Origin: Halorussus vallis
Lineage (GTDB): Archaea > Halobacteriota > Halobacteria > Halobacteriales > Haladaptataceae
Length of the DNA: 64,000 bases
Direction of reading: 5' to 3'
Assembly (NCBI RefSeq): GCF_024138165.1
Contig: NZ_CP100000.1
Span: 3,224,001-3,288,000, forward strand
Shown: positions 39,912 to 49,535 of the stretch, in pieces
Position numbering within the stretch: the stretch's first letter is position 1
How the letters are laid out: every line of letters begins with the position of its first letter
Program-made: the position numbers and the translations under genes
The notes under the pieces: generated by a model
Told to the model about the DNA's origin: nothing
The model's database searches: none
What the model saw: only the letters and a program-made list of their open reading frames with translations

Positions 39912-41564
39912 TCAGTCCCCGCTCTCGACTCTCCCTTCGGGGACCCTGCCGTCCCCGTTCCAGCCGCGGGCCTCGTAGTACTCCTCCAGCGCCGCCTCGA
40001 AGCCCGGGAGGTCGTACGGCAGGACGTCGTCGCTCCGGTCGAACCCCCGCCGGTTGTTGAAGTGCCGCTCCAGTTCCACGACCCGCGCGCCCACGTCCAG
40101 CAAGGTCCCGTACTCCGCGTCGAACAGTTCCTCCAACCGCTCCTCGCCGACGTAGCCGCTCGAGAACGCGCAGACGACGGCGCTGTCCTTGAAGGCCGCG
40201 GCGTTCTCCGACTCGACGAGGAACGACGCCTTGCCGTCGAGGCCCTCCGGGTCCAGTTCCCCCGAGTACTCCGCGGTGAGTATCTCGGAGTACATGTGGT
40301 CGGCCCCGCTGTTGGAGGTGGCGTAACTGAGCCCCTGGCCGTTGATGACCCGGCCGTCGTGGGCCGCGAACTCCAGGCCCTTCGACGTCCAGTTCTCGAC
40401 GCCGAGTTCGTCGTGGATTCGGGCCACGCCCTCCGCCAGCAGGTCGCCCACGCCCTCCCTGCGGGCGATCTTCTCGACGAGGTCGTGGACGAGTTCGGCG
40501 TTGCCGAACTCGTCCACGCTGGCGAGGTACGCCGAGACGGTGACCCCGCAGGAGATGGTGTCGAGTCCGAGTTCGTCGCAGAGGCTGTTGGACTTCATCA
40601 CGTCCACCACGTCGCCGACGCCGGCGTTACTCCCGAACGAGAACACCGTCTCGAACTCGGGACCCTCGGTTTCGAGGCCGCGTTCCTCCTCGCGGGTCGG
40701 GAGCTTGCAGGCGAACGCACACTGCGAGCAGGTCCCGCGGCGGTACTTCTTCGCCTCGACCGCGTTCCCGCCGATTTCCGCGGCGTCCTCGAAGGAGAAC
40801 TCCGAGAAGTACCTGGTCGGCAGCGAGAACTCGTCGTTGATGAGTTCGGTGCTGCCGGTCGTCCCCTGTCGCTTCATGATGTCGTCGGCGTTCGCGGCGT
40901 CGCGGTGGACCGCCGCCTGGATGTCCGGCACGTCGACCTCCGGGGCCGAGTCGCCCGCGAAGCTGACGCACTTCAGGTTCTTCGCCCCCATCACCGCACC
41001 GAGTCCGCCTCGGCCGAACGCCCGGGTGTCGGAGGTCATCATCGCCGCGTACCTGACCAGGTTCTCGCCGGCCGGCCCGGCGGTGACGAGGTGTTCGGAG
41101 CCGAGGTCGCGCTCGGTCTCGACGTACTCGCTGGTCTCGGAGACGGTCGCGCCTTCGAGAGCGGGCACCTCCTCGAACGTCACCCCGTCGTCGGTGACGT
41201 GAACCGCGAGAAGGTCGTCGCTCTCGCCGACGATTTCGACCGCCGCGTGGCCGGTCTCGACGAAGTTCCGCGAGAGGAATCCGCCCGCGTTGGTCGAGCG
41301 GATGCCGCCGGTGAGCGGCGAAACCGCCGTGGCGTTCATCCGACCGGTGAAGCTCATCCGGGACTGCTGGAGCGGTCCTGACGAGAAGTAGAGCCGATTC
41401 CGGCGGCCGAGCGGGTCGGCGTCGAACGGAATCCTGTCGTGGGCCAACTTGGTGGCGACGCCTCGGCCGCCGACGAACGACGCCAGCACGTCGTCGACGT
41501 CCTCGGTGCGGCTCTCGCGCTCGCTCAGGTCGATTGTCAGTAGCGTACCGTTCGCCCGGAGCAT
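39912..41564 (-). CDS. Aldehyde:ferredoxin oxidoreductase family (tungsto/molybdopterin enzyme)
   Basis: The 550-residue protein shows the AOR pattern: VGGRGVATKLAHDRIPFDAD, TGGIRSTNAGGFLSRNFVET (N-terminal pterin-binding sheet), AFGRGGLGAVMGAKNLKCVS, and the [4Fe-4S] ligands CSQCAFAC (about 282-289) with further Cys at DTISCG (about 345) and SAVVCAFSSG (about 470). Family members oxidise aldehydes to acids with ferredoxin, using a tungsten or molybdenum bis-pterin cofactor. Length is a little below the usual 600. It is convergent with the cupin-VOC genes and upstream of the HTH-SBP gene on the same strand, suggesting a shared pathway. Confidence 0.92.
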   Translation of the reverse strand: MLRANGTLLTIDLSERESRTEDVDDVLASFVGGRGVATKLAHDRIPFDADPLGRRNRLYFSSGPLQQSRMSFTGRMNATAVSPLTGGIRSTNAGGFLSRNFVETGHAAVEIVGESDDLLAVHVTDDGVTFEEVPALEGATVSETSEYVETERDLGSEHLVTAGPAGENLVRYAAMMTSDTRAFGRGGLGAVMGAKNLKCVSFAGDSAPEVDVPDIQAAVHRDAANADDIMKRQGTTGSTELINDEFSLPTRYFSEFSFEDAAEIGGNAVEAKKYRRGTCSQCAFACKLPTREEERGLETEGPEFETVFSFGSNAGVGDVVDVMKSNSLCDELGLDTISCGVTVSAYLASVDEFGNAELVHDLVEKIARREGVGDLLAEGVARIHDELGVENWTSKGLEFAAHDGRVINGQGLSYATSNSGADHMYSEILTAEYSGELDPEGLDGKASFLVESENAAAFKDSAVVCAFSSGYVGEERLEELFDAEYGTLLDVGARVVELERHFNNRRGFDRSDDVLPYDLPGFEAALEEYYEARGWNGDGRVPEGRVESGD

Positions 41565-41691
41565 CTCCGCTAGCCGTTCGGGCGCGAGAACGTAAACCGA
41601 TGGGGCTCTCGACGCCGTCAGACCGGCCGACCCGACGACGGTGCCTCGGGCCCGGTCCGGTCTGGTCCGGTCCGCGTCGCTCCGGCCGGAC

Positions 41692-42954
41692 TCACCCGTC
41701 GATGTCGGCCACCGCGAGCGCGGTTTCGAGTCGTCGCCACGTCTCGGGGTCCTGCCACCCCCAGCCGCGTCTGCGGACCGCGTCGCTCGACCCGAACTCG
41801 TCGGCGGCCAGTTCGAAGGTGCGTCGCTCGCTCGCGGAGTCGGCCCCGCCGACGGCGTGAACCTCGTACGGACGCCGGACCGCCTCGGCCCACCCCGCGG
41901 TCGTGGCGGCGAGGAAGTCCGCGAGCGGCTCCCTCCGCCGTCGGAGCGCCTCCTCGGGGGCTATCAGGCACGATCCGTAGATGGGAAAGCGGTCGGCCAC
42001 CAGCAGCGAGTCGACGCGGACGCCCTCCTCGCGGAGTTCCCGCGGGTCGGAGAATGACCCCGTCACGACGTCGACCCTCCCGGAGCGGAGCGCGTCCCGC
42101 TCCTCGCCCGCGACGTCGACGAGTTCGACGTCCGAGAGCACGCCCGACTGCGAGAGGAACAGCCGAGCGAGAAGTCCGACCTCGGACTCGACGGGCATCC
42201 CGATTCGGCGGCCGCGTAGCTGTTGGACGCTCTTGAACGAGGTTCCGAACCGGTCGCGCTCGGCGTAGAGGACGGCCATCGCGCGCTGGAACGGCACCGC
42301 TATCGGCACCACCTTCCGCCCTTGCTGGCGGGCCCGGAGGACCGACGTCGCCCCCGCCACGCCGACGTCGGCCGCGCCGGAGCTGACCGCCTCGACGGCG
42401 GCCGAGGAGCCGTCGTTTCGTTCGAAATCGACCGAGACCCCGCGGTCGGCGTACTCGCCGCGGCCCGCGGCCGCGAACAGCGGCAGGTGGAGACCGTTGG
42501 GCGCCCAGTTGAGGCCGACCGTCACCTCGCGACCGCCGTCCGCGTCTGCGCCTGCGTCTCCGCCGGGTTCGTCGGCGACGTCGAACACGGCTCGCGCTCG
42601 GTCGAGGAGCGCGTCGGCGTGGCCGCCGTACACCCGCTCGACGGCGGTCTCGCGGTCGCAGGAGACGTACCACGCGCGCGGCGGACGGCCGCGCGTCTCG
42701 TCCCGGACGGTGGTGGTGTTCACGAAGTCGCGCTCCTGGAGCCGAGAGAGGGCGTCCGTGACCGCGTTGCGACTCAGTTCGGTGCCGACCCGCACGGCGA
42801 GTCGCGACGCGTGCGCGTCCGCGTCGCGCTCACGCTCGGCCCGAAGCAGGAGGTACGCCAACACGCGTCCGAGGTCTTCGCCGAGTCCCACCGCGAGGCG
42901 GTCGACGAGCCGACCGTCGTCGTCGGAGAGGACCGGGAACTCGCGAACGTCCAT
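41692..42954 (-). CDS. Winged-HTH regulator fused to NMT1/THI5-like domain
   Basis: The 420-residue protein begins with a winged HTH (VLAYLLLRAERERDADAHAS, LSRNAVTDALSRLQERDFVN, TTTVRDETRGRPPRAWYVS, about 28-110). From about residue 145 it carries an SBP-fold domain with the same VGLNWAPNGLHLPLFAAAGR signature as the cytosolic protein at 36147, then GAADVGVAGATSVLRARQQG and LRGRRIGMPVESEVGLLARL. The fusion argues that this domain senses a cytosolic ligand and alters DNA binding. Its targets could be the neighbouring SBP operon or the divergent promoter at 39028-39058. It follows the aldehyde oxidoreductase on the same strand by about 128 bases. Confidence 0.88.
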   Translation of the reverse strand: MDVREFPVLSDDDGRLVDRLAVGLGEDLGRVLAYLLLRAERERDADAHASRLAVRVGTELSRNAVTDALSRLQERDFVNTTTVRDETRGRPPRAWYVSCDRETAVERVYGGHADALLDRARAVFDVADEPGGDAGADADGGREVTVGLNWAPNGLHLPLFAAAGRGEYADRGVSVDFERNDGSSAAVEAVSSGAADVGVAGATSVLRARQQGRKVVPIAVPFQRAMAVLYAERDRFGTSFKSVQQLRGRRIGMPVESEVGLLARLFLSQSGVLSDVELVDVAGEERDALRSGRVDVVTGSFSDPRELREEGVRVDSLLVADRFPIYGSCLIAPEEALRRRREPLADFLAATTAGWAEAVRRPYEVHAVGGADSASERRTFELAADEFGSSDAVRRRGWGWQDPETWRRLETALAVADIDG

Positions 42955-43040
42955 CGGTCGCCGGATGGACCACCCCTAGCGGTAAAAATCCTCGTACACC
43001 CCGCCGAACCCGGTCGACGGAGTCGGGTACCTTCGGTCGG

Positions 43041-43215
43041 TCAACTGCGAGTCGTCCTTCGCGCGCCGTACTCGACGGTCAGGAACTTGCGGCCCCGCAG
43101 CCACATCTCGTGGGGGGCGACGACTTCGGCCCGGCCGTCGGTCGGGTCGGCGGTGTCGGCGGCGAGGCCCCCGGAACCGACGTCCGGAGGTTCGTCAGCG
43201 TCTCCGTTCGCCGCC
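43041..43215 (-). pseudogene. Duplicated C-terminal fragment of the anchored protein at 43791
   Basis: Translated on the minus strand it ends VVAPHEMWLRGRKFLTVEYG and ARRTTRS, closely matching the end of the protein encoded at 43791-44756 (VATHEMWVFGRRFLTVEYAA). The frame runs into the next gene upstream without its own start. It appears to be a leftover of a tandem duplication. Confidence 0.6.
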
Positions 43216-43668
43216 TCACTCCCAGGAGTAGCCGAACTCCGACGCGTCGCGGTGGATGTAATCGTTCTCCATCACCTCGCTCACGGTCCGTCCGAGCGCG
43301 TCGAGCGCTTCGTCGATTCCCTGCACGTCGCCTCGTTCGAGCGTCTCGTCGTAGGGCTCCGGAAGTTCGTCCGGGACGGTGGGCGCGCGGTAGCCGACGT
43401 CCTCGTCGGAGGGATTCCAGTAGAAGTCGAACTCGTCGATCAACCCGAGTTCGCGAACGACTCGAAACTCCTCGTCGGTCAAGTAGGTGTGTTCGGCCCA
43501 CTCCTCGAAGGCGTCCTCCCAGGCGCCGTTCTGCAGGAACTCGGCCAGGTTCTCGCGCCGATGGGTGTCGCCCGTCTCGTCTTCCAGTTCGTCGACGGCG
43601 TCGTAGTCGCCCGGGTGTTGCGGTCCGCGGAGCGCCGGCGGGTCGGGCGTCTCGACGTCGAGCGTCAT
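43216..43668 (-). CDS. Conserved-looking haloarchaeal protein, unknown
   Basis: The 150-residue acidic protein starts MTLDVETPDPPALRGPQHPG and has helical segments (RRENLAEFLQNGAWEDAFEE, LDALGRTVSEVMENDYIHRD). The ATG at 43668 is chosen because the open frame upstream to 44727 is Arg-rich GC shadow. No domain was recognised. Same strand as the neighbouring membrane-anchored protein gene, separated by about 120 bases. Confidence 0.6.
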   Translation of the reverse strand: MTLDVETPDPPALRGPQHPGDYDAVDELEDETGDTHRRENLAEFLQNGAWEDAFEEWAEHTYLTDEEFRVVRELGLIDEFDFYWNPSDEDVGYRAPTVPDELPEPYDETLERGDVQGIDEALDALGRTVSEVMENDYIHRDASEFGYSWE

Positions 43669-43790
43669 GGCGACAATTTCGGTCGACAGCCGTATAGGCT
43701 TTCTTCCCACGGCGGAGGACGGTCGTCCGGACGCCACCGTCGTTCCGACTGCGCACGGACGGCTCCGTCCCGCCGTCGGAACCCCGACGG

Positions 43791-44756
43791 CTATTGCGAC
43801 CCCGACGAATCCTCGGTCCCGGCGGCGTACTCGACCGTCAGGAATCGCCGGCCGAACACCCACATCTCGTGTGTGGCGACGATTCCGGACGGCGCTTCGA
43901 GGTCGGATTCCTGAGCACCGGGTTCCGCGAACTCCACGTCCGCGGGCGCGTCGGTTTCCGACGCGCCCGCGGGCCGAACGCGGAACCGCTGGTCGAGCGG
44001 AAGCGCCAGCGCGCCGAGCGGCGTCAGCAGGAACAGCCCTTCGTCGCCGTCGCCGTCCCCGCCCCCGCCGTCTCCCTCTCCGCCGAGGGTCGTGAGTTCG
44101 AGTCCCGCCCCGTCCGGGTCGCCGAACTCCAGCAGTTCGGGTCGGAGGACCGTACTCAGGTTCGCGCCCGGGAGCGGCACCGCGATGTTGACGTACCGGG
44201 TCCCCTCGCGGTCGTGGTGGGCGTACAGCGCCACGAAGACGGCGCGGCCGTCCGGCCGCGTCCGGACCCACGCCCGCGTCCCGGCCCGCGGGTCGGCCGC
44301 GGGGTCGACGGCCGCGAACCGACTCCGGAGTTCGCGGACCGCTCCCTCGCGGGGACCGGGGAGGTTCAGCTGTTCGAGTCGACTCGTCAGCCTGCTGGCG
44401 AGCGCCGCGCCGAACCTGAACGGTCTGTGCCACTCGACGGCGTAGGTGAGGTCGTAGTCGGCGGTCTTCTCGTAGAAGTCCCGCACCTCGGGGTGGAGTC
44501 GGTCGGGGCCGAAGCCCGGCCGGGCGAACGCGGTCACGTCGTCCATCTCGCCCGCGACAGCCTCCTCCGTGACGATGCCCCGGCGCTCGGGGTAGTCGGC
44601 GCCGACGCGCCACCCGCCGGTGAGCGGACTGAGTGGAACGTCGGCGGCGCGGGCCGTCGCCCGCCGGAGTCCGGCGAGGGCGAGTGCGAGGAGGCCGACC
44701 AGCGCGAGCGCCCCGGCCGAGCGCCACCCCCGGCGACCGCGGTTCGACGAGTCCAT
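43791..44756 (-). CDS. Membrane-anchored protein of unknown function
   Basis: The 321-residue product starts MDSSNRGRRGWRSAGALALV with one hydrophobic segment (ALALVGLLALALAGL), so it is anchored or exported. The rest contains a catalysis-free-looking alpha/beta region (DYDLTYAVEWHRPFRFGAAL, VFVALYAHHDREGTRYVNIA) and a Gly/Asp-rich linker. A duplicated copy of its last 25 residues lies at 43041-43215. It sits downstream of cbiP on the same strand by 40 bases, but has no evident link to cobalamin synthesis. Confidence 0.6.
   Translation of the reverse strand: MDSSNRGRRGWRSAGALALVGLLALALAGLRRATARAADVPLSPLTGGWRVGADYPERRGIVTEEAVAGEMDDVTAFARPGFGPDRLHPEVRDFYEKTADYDLTYAVEWHRPFRFGAALASRLTSRLEQLNLPGPREGAVRELRSRFAAVDPAADPRAGTRAWVRTRPDGRAVFVALYAHHDREGTRYVNIAVPLPGANLSTVLRPELLEFGDPDGAGLELTTLGGEGDGGGGDGDGDEGLFLLTPLGALALPLDQRFRVRPAGASETDAPADVEFAEPGAQESDLEAPSGIVATHEMWVFGRRFLTVEYAAGTEDSSGSQ
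43940..43972. repeat. Near-perfect GC palindrome in a coding linker
   Basis: Arms of 15 bases (43940-43954 and 43958-43972; CCGCGGGCGCGTCGG and complement) enclose TTT. It lies within the 3' part of the membrane-anchored protein gene, coding for an Ala/Asp/Glu-rich stretch (ASETDAPADVEF). Confidence 0.8.
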
Positions 44757-44796
44757 ACCGCGAGTTCGTCGTCCGGCCACTCGAAGCCTCCGCCGC

Positions 44797-46347
44797 TCAG
44801 GCCGGGCGGTCGCCGGCGTCGACGCCGAGGCGCGAGAACAGCTCTCGGGCGTCGAGGTTGTCGGCGAGCAGGTCCGCGGCCGCGTCGTACGGATTCGCTC
44901 GTCCCGACTCGCCGTCGCCGCTGGCCGTCGGGCACGATTTCCCGGCCGATTCGAAGACCGTCTCCAGAAACGCCGCCCGGACGCTCTCGTTCTCGAAGAC
45001 GCCGTGGAGGTACGTGCCGAGTACGCGGTCTGTCGCCGCGCCCTCGCCACCGCTCTCACCCTCGCCTCCGAACGGGCGCTCGACCGGTCCCGTCGGCGTC
45101 GTCTCGCCGGCGTGAATCTCGTAGCCGGCGACCCGCCCGTCAGCCCCGGCGAACGGGCCGATGCCCGTCACCTCGCGCTCGACGGGTTCGACCCGCTTTG
45201 CCGCGGAGAAGCGCGTCTCGACCGGCAGGATACCGAAGCCGGCGACCTCCTGCCGGTCGCCGGTCCCCTCGACGTCGGCGTTCGTGATGCGCTCGCCGAG
45301 CATCTGGTAGCCGCCGCAGAGCCCCACGACGGGTCCCGAGAATCGGCCGAGCGCCTCGCCGAACCCGGCCTCGCGGAGCGCGAGCAGGTCGTCGACCGTG
45401 TTCTTCGTCCCCGGGAGCACGACGGCGTCGGCGTCGACGTCGGCGAGGTCGGCGTCGAGCGGGAGGTACGCCACTCGGACGCCGGGTTCGGCCGCCAGCG
45501 GTTCGAGGTCGGTGAAGTTCGAGATGCGGGGAAGTCGGGGGACCCCGACCGTCACGGATTCGTCGTCCGGCACGCCGTCGTCTCCCCCGACGACGGTCGA
45601 CTCGCCTTCCGCGGGGAGCGAGACGCTGTCCTCCTCGGGGAGTCCGGGGTCGTCGTAGGGCAGGACGCCCAGAATTGGCACGCCGGTCCGGTCCTCGATC
45701 TCCTCGATGCCCGAGTCGAGGAGCGCGGGGTCGCCCCGGAACTTGGTGATGACCGCCCCGCGGACCCGGTCGCGGACGTCCTCGGGCATCAGTTCGAGGG
45801 TGCCGTAGAGGCTGGCGAACGCGCCGCCGCGCTCGACGTTCACGACCAGGAGGACCGCGGCGTCGGCGAACCGCGCGGTTTCGAGGTTCGCGAGGTCGCG
45901 CTCGCGGAGGTTGATCTCGGCGATGCTTCCGGCGCCTTCGGCGACGACGACCTCGTGGCGGGCCGCCAGTCGCTCGTAGGCGTCGACGGCCGCGCTCCGG
46001 GCGTCCTCCCAGCGGCGCTCGTAGTACGCGCCCGCGGGGACGTGCTCGACCGCCCGGCCACGAATCACGAGTTGGCTCTCGCCGTCGCCGCGGGGTTTCA
46101 GGAGGACGGGGTTCATCTCGGTCGTGGGCGCGATTCGGGCGGCCCGCGCCTGGACGTACTGGGAGACGCCGATTTCTCCCCACCCGCCGTCGGGGTCGAC
46201 GACCGCCCGGGCGTTGTTGCTCATGTTCTGGGCCTTGTACGGCGCGACCGAGACGCCCCGACGCGTCAGCAGGCGACACAGGCCGGCGGCGACGGTGCTC
46301 TTGCCGGCGTGGCTCTCGGTTCCGGCGACCAGCACCGTCCGAGTCAC
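44797..46347 (-). CDS. cbiP: Cobyric acid synthase (CbiP/CobQ)
   Basis: The 516-residue amidotransferase amidates the b, d, e and g side chains of adenosylcobyrinate a,c-diamide with glutamine and ATP. Start [20 protein letters not shown] carries the P-loop-like motif, [20 protein letters not shown] and [20 protein letters not shown] match the dethiobiotin-synthase-like domain, and the GATase domain shows [12 protein letters not shown] with the nucleophilic Cys and YLHGVFEN with the His. Last gene of an operon cobT-cbiA-cobA-cbiP on the minus strand. Confidence 0.95.
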   Translation of the reverse strand: MTRTVLVAGTESHAGKSTVAAGLCRLLTRRGVSVAPYKAQNMSNNARAVVDPDGGWGEIGVSQYVQARAARIAPTTEMNPVLLKPRGDGESQLVIRGRAVEHVPAGAYYERRWEDARSAAVDAYERLAARHEVVVAEGAGSIAEINLRERDLANLETARFADAAVLLVVNVERGGAFASLYGTLELMPEDVRDRVRGAVITKFRGDPALLDSGIEEIEDRTGVPILGVLPYDDPGLPEEDSVSLPAEGESTVVGGDDGVPDDESVTVGVPRLPRISNFTDLEPLAAEPGVRVAYLPLDADLADVDADAVVLPGTKNTVDDLLALREAGFGEALGRFSGPVVGLCGGYQMLGERITNADVEGTGDRQEVAGFGILPVETRFSAAKRVEPVEREVTGIGPFAGADGRVAGYEIHAGETTPTGPVERPFGGEGESGGEGAATDRVLGTYLHGVFENESVRAAFLETVFESAGKSCPTASGDGESGRANPYDAAADLLADNLDARELFSRLGVDAGDRPA

Positions 46348-46366
46348 GGGTCCCCTCGCGCACCCA

Positions 46367-47074
46367 TCAGTACTCGGTCCCCCTGCGGGCGCGCTGGCCG
46401 GCGTCGATGGGGTGGCTCTCCTTCCGGACGTTCGTCACGAGGTCGGCGTCGTCGAGCAGGCAGTCGGGGCGCTCGTGGCTCCCGGTGAGTACGAGTTCGA
46501 GGCCCTCGGGCTTCGAGTGGACGAGGTCGAGGACGTCGTCGGGGTCGAGCAGGTCGCGGTCGACCGCGTAGAGAATCTCGTCGAGGACGAGCATGTGGAC
46601 GCCGTCCTCGGGCGGGCCGTCGGGTGCGAGCGGTTCGCCGAGGTCGGCCTCGTCGGCCGCCGCCACCAATTCCTCGGCGCGGGCGAATCCGGCCGACGCC
46701 TTCGCGGCGTGCTCGTCGTCGTCCGACCCGTCCAGAAAGCCGTGCCAGCCGTAGTGGCCCGTGTTCTCGTAGGAGTAGCCGGGGAAGTGCTCGATGGCGT
46801 TGTACTCGCCGCGGACGGCCTCGACGCTCGACGCGCCGCCCTTCATGAACTGGAGCATGTGGACCCGGTAGCCGTGGCCCGCGGCGCGAAAGCCCATGCC
46901 CATCGCGGCGGTGGTCTTGCCCTTGCCGTCGCCCCACCAGACCTGGACGAGGCCGAACTCCTCGGGCGCACTCGGTTCGATGTCGCGCGCTTCGGGGGTG
47001 CGTCCCTCGCCGGGGGTCCGTTCGAGTCTCGCTTCGCGGTCCGTCTCGGTTTCGTCGGTGTTCTCGTCGGTCAT
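46367..47074 (-). CDS. cobA: Corrinoid adenosyltransferase (CobA/BtuR type)
   Basis: The 235-residue protein transfers the adenosyl group of ATP to cob(I)yrinate a,c-diamide or other cob(I)amides. The P-loop [40 protein letters not shown] and [16 protein letters not shown] are the CobA motifs. Start at the ATG 47074 (MTDENTDE); a GTG at 47098 overlaps the upstream gene's TGA and may be the coupled start. The acidic N-terminal extension is typical of halophiles. Confidence 0.94.
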   Translation of the reverse strand: MTDENTDETETDREARLERTPGEGRTPEARDIEPSAPEEFGLVQVWWGDGKGKTTAAMGMGFRAAGHGYRVHMLQFMKGGASSVEAVRGEYNAIEHFPGYSYENTGHYGWHGFLDGSDDDEHAAKASAGFARAEELVAAADEADLGEPLAPDGPPEDGVHMLVLDEILYAVDRDLLDPDDVLDLVHSKPEGLELVLTGSHERPDCLLDDADLVTNVRKESHPIDAGQRARRGTEY

Positions 47075-47094
47075 GGTATCGTCGATGGATTCGG

Positions 47095-48453
47095 TCACAG
47101 CGCGTCGACGAAGGCGTCGAACGCGCCGCTCGCCGCGTGGACGTGGCAGTAGGTGCCGAGCGTCCGGTACTCGGTCAGTCCGTCGTGCGCTCCGTCGACG
47201 CCGGTGCCGCGCTCGACGTCGAACGCGAACCGGGCGTCGGTCGCGGGGTCGGCGCTGGAGTAGTGGAACTCGTGGCCCCGGAGCGTCCCGCCCGCGCCGG
47301 CGGTCAGCGTCCCCGAGCGCGCCCGGAGTTCGACGTGGTCGAGCGCCCGGTAGCGGTCGTGCATCCGCACCTCGGCGGGGAGGACGCCGGCCATCGCGTG
47401 CGTCTCGCCGTCGCCGGTCGTCAGCGACTCCGAGAGCGCCATCAGGCCGCCGCACTCGCCGAGGACGGGCAGACCGTCGCTCGCCCGGTCGGCGAGCGTC
47501 GCCAGCGCCGGCGACTCCGCGAGGCGGTCAGCGTGGAGTTCGGGGTAGCCGCCGGGGAGGTAGACGCCGTCGCAGTCGGGCAGGTCGTCGCCCGCGGTCG
47601 GCGCGAACGTCACCACCTCCGCGCGCTCTCGGAGTCGCTCTCGGACTGCGGGGTAGACGAAGCGGAACGCCTCGTCTTCGGCGACCGCGACTCGCACGTC
47701 GCGTCGCGGTCGCCCGCGCTTCGACTGCGCCCACTCGGACTCTCCGTTCTCCGACCGCCCGCCGGCCCCCACGTCCGGACTCGAGTCCGGACGTGGGGGC
47801 CGGCGGGCGACGTCGAGGAGTCGGTCGGCGTCGAGGTGGGCCGCAACCTCGTCCAGGGTATCGGAGTCGACCGGCGACTCGTTTGCCGTGTGGAGGCCGA
47901 GGTGGCGGTCGGGGATTTCGAGGCCCTCGGTCGGGGGAATCCGGCCGAAGTACGTCAGGTCATCGGGGAGCGCCTCGCGGATGCCCGACTCGTGGCGGCC
48001 GCCGTGGGCGCGCTGGGCGACGATTCCCGCGACATCGACGTCGCGGCCGGCGTGGCGGGCGTACTCCCGGAAGCCCAGGGCGGTCGCGGCCACGCTCTCC
48101 ATCCCGGCGCTCGCGTCGACGACGAGCACCACCGGAAGGTCGAGGGCTTCGGCGACCATCGCGGTGCTCGACTTCTCGCCGTCGTAGAGTCCCATCACGC
48201 CTTCGACCACGCAGACGTCCCCGTTCCCGCGGTGGTAGTTGCGCCGGAGGCCGTCCTCGCCTTCGAGCCACGGGTCGAGGGTCCGCGACGGCCGGCCCGC
48301 GATCGCTGCGTGGTGGCTCGGGTCGATGAAGTCCGGGCCGGCCTTCGCGGGTTGGACCGCGCGGCCCGCCGCTTCGAGCGCCCGGACGACCGCGAGCGTC
48401 GCGACGGTCTTGCCGACGCCCGACGCCGTCCCGCCGACCACGAGGCCCTTCAC
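47095..48453 (-). CDS. cbiA: Cobyrinate a,c-diamide synthase (CbiA)
   Basis: The 452-residue enzyme amidates the a and c carboxylates of cobyrinate. It begins with a GTG at 48453 ([20 protein letters not shown]), overlapping the cobT stop by four bases. [20 protein letters not shown] and [18 protein letters not shown] mark the ATP domain; the GATase domain has [14 protein letters not shown] with the nucleophilic Cys. Between the domains (about residue 216-238) the linker is encoded by a perfect 54-bp palindrome and reads [20 protein letters not shown]; this looks like an insertion. Confidence 0.95.
   Translation of the reverse strand: MKGLVVGGTASGVGKTVATLAVVRALEAAGRAVQPAKAGPDFIDPSHHAAIAGRPSRTLDPWLEGEDGLRRNYHRGNGDVCVVEGVMGLYDGEKSSTAMVAEALDLPVVLVVDASAGMESVAATALGFREYARHAGRDVDVAGIVAQRAHGGRHESGIREALPDDLTYFGRIPPTEGLEIPDRHLGLHTANESPVDSDTLDEVAAHLDADRLLDVARRPPRPDSSPDVGAGGRSENGESEWAQSKRGRPRRDVRVAVAEDEAFRFVYPAVRERLRERAEVVTFAPTAGDDLPDCDGVYLPGGYPELHADRLAESPALATLADRASDGLPVLGECGGLMALSESLTTGDGETHAMAGVLPAEVRMHDRYRALDHVELRARSGTLTAGAGGTLRGHEFHYSSADPATDARFAFDVERGTGVDGAHDGLTEYRTLGTYCHVHAASGAFDAFVDAL
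47756..47809. repeat. Perfect 54-bp palindrome inside cbiA
   Basis: Arms of 25 bases (47756-47780 and 47785-47809; starting CGCCCGCCGGCCCCCACG) flank TCGA, which is itself palindromic. It falls between the two catalytic domains of CbiA and adds a Pro/Asp/Gly-rich linker. No protein-level need for the symmetry is evident. Confidence 0.92.
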
Positions 48454-49535
48454 GGGTCGGCCTCCGGTCGGTCGCTCGCGATTTCTTCGTCCGTGAGGCG
48501 GTCGTACACCTCGACCACCCGGTCGCGCACCGCCGCCGCCGAGACGCCGGTGCGGTCGGCCAGCGCCAGCGCCCCGCCCATGCCGACGCCCTCCTTGGCC
48601 TCGCCGGCCACGTAGGCGTCGGTCGCGGGGTGGGCCAACTCGCCGAACTCGGGGTCGGTGACGGTCACGTCGAGGTCGAGGTCGGCCGCCAGTTCGCGTA
48701 TCGCCGCCGTCTCGTCGTCGGCGACGAACGACGTGGTGGCCAGCGAGAGCGGCGCGTCGACGCCGGCGTGGCGGACCAGCGCCGCCGCCGCGGCCTGCTG
48801 GGTCCCGCCGGCGAGCGTCACCCGGGTTCCCGAATCGGTCGCGCCGGCGGCGAGTCCCGCGACGGCGGCCAGCACCGGGTCGCCCGCCGAGCGCAGCGCC
48901 CGAATCGGGTCGCCCGCGGCGTCTCCCGCGGCGAGGTCGCTCGCCGCGAGCGCTTGCTCGACGACCTCCCGCTTCAGGGCGAGCGGGTTCTCGGGGAGCG
49001 ACGACGACACCGTCGCTCGCTCGCCGAGCGCTGTCAGCACCCCGAGCGCAGTGGTCGTCCCGCCCGGAATCGTCTCGCCGACCACGAGTTCGTCGTCGGG
49101 GAGCGCGCGGCCGAGGTCCCTCGCTCGCTCGAAGACCGCGTCGGCCGCCGGGACGGGACTGGCGTCCCTGACGTCGCCGCCGGGGGCGTCGCCGACCGTC
49201 ACCGTGGGCGCGCCCGTCGGGGCGGCGAGGCCGGCGTCGACCGCGAGCGTCTCGAAGTCGAGCAGTTCTCGCACCGCGCGGGTCACGACGGCGGGCGTCG
49301 GACACCCCGTCGGGCTAACGGGGACGACCGGCGCGAGGGCGGGTCGGCCGTACGCCACGATTTCGAGGTCGGCGCTCGGCGTGTGGGCCATCGCGGCGGG
49401 GTCGGCGCCCGCGGCGCTGATACCGTCGATTTCGGCCGTGGCCGTGCCGCCGGCGACGACGACGAATCTCGCGCCGCGACCGCCTCCGGCCGGTTCGTCC
49501 GTCGGTGTTCGGGGACCGTCTCGTCGTGAAGTCAC
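48450..49535 (-). CDS. cobT: Nicotinate-nucleotide-dependent phosphoribosyltransferase CobT
   Basis: The 361-residue protein matches the archaeal CobT-type (TIGR00303) family, supplying alpha-ribazole phosphate for the lower ligand. [40 protein letters not shown] and [20 protein letters not shown] are the recognisable stretches. It is initiated by GTG at 49535 and its TGA overlaps the cbiA GTG. First gene of the operon; TATA-like GATTAAAGTAG lies upstream at about 49571. Length is normal for the family. Confidence 0.92.
   Translation of the reverse strand: MTSRRDGPRTPTDEPAGGGRGARFVVVAGGTATAEIDGISAAGADPAAMAHTPSADLEIVAYGRPALAPVVPVSPTGCPTPAVVTRAVRELLDFETLAVDAGLAAPTGAPTVTVGDAPGGDVRDASPVPAADAVFERARDLGRALPDDELVVGETIPGGTTTALGVLTALGERATVSSSLPENPLALKREVVEQALAASDLAAGDAAGDPIRALRSAGDPVLAAVAGLAAGATDSGTRVTLAGGTQQAAAAALVRHAGVDAPLSLATTSFVADDETAAIRELAADLDLDVTVTDPEFGELAHPATDAYVAGEAKEGVGMGGALALADRTGVSAAAVRDRVVEVYDRLTDEEIASDRPEADP

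Noticed and set aside
39597-41381. 594-codon plus-strand ORF opposite the aldehyde oxidoreductase
   Set aside because: GC-rich shadow frame; the opposite strand carries AOR Cys ligands and pterin motifs.
44620-46488. 622-codon plus-strand ORF opposite cbiP
   Set aside because: Shadow of cbiP; long only because stop codons are rare in GC-rich DNA.
47095-49305. Upstream extension of the cbiA frame to 736 residues
   Set aside because: The extra residues are a shadow of cobT; the GTG at 48453 directly before K-G-L-V-V-G-G and the four-base overlap with cobT define the start.
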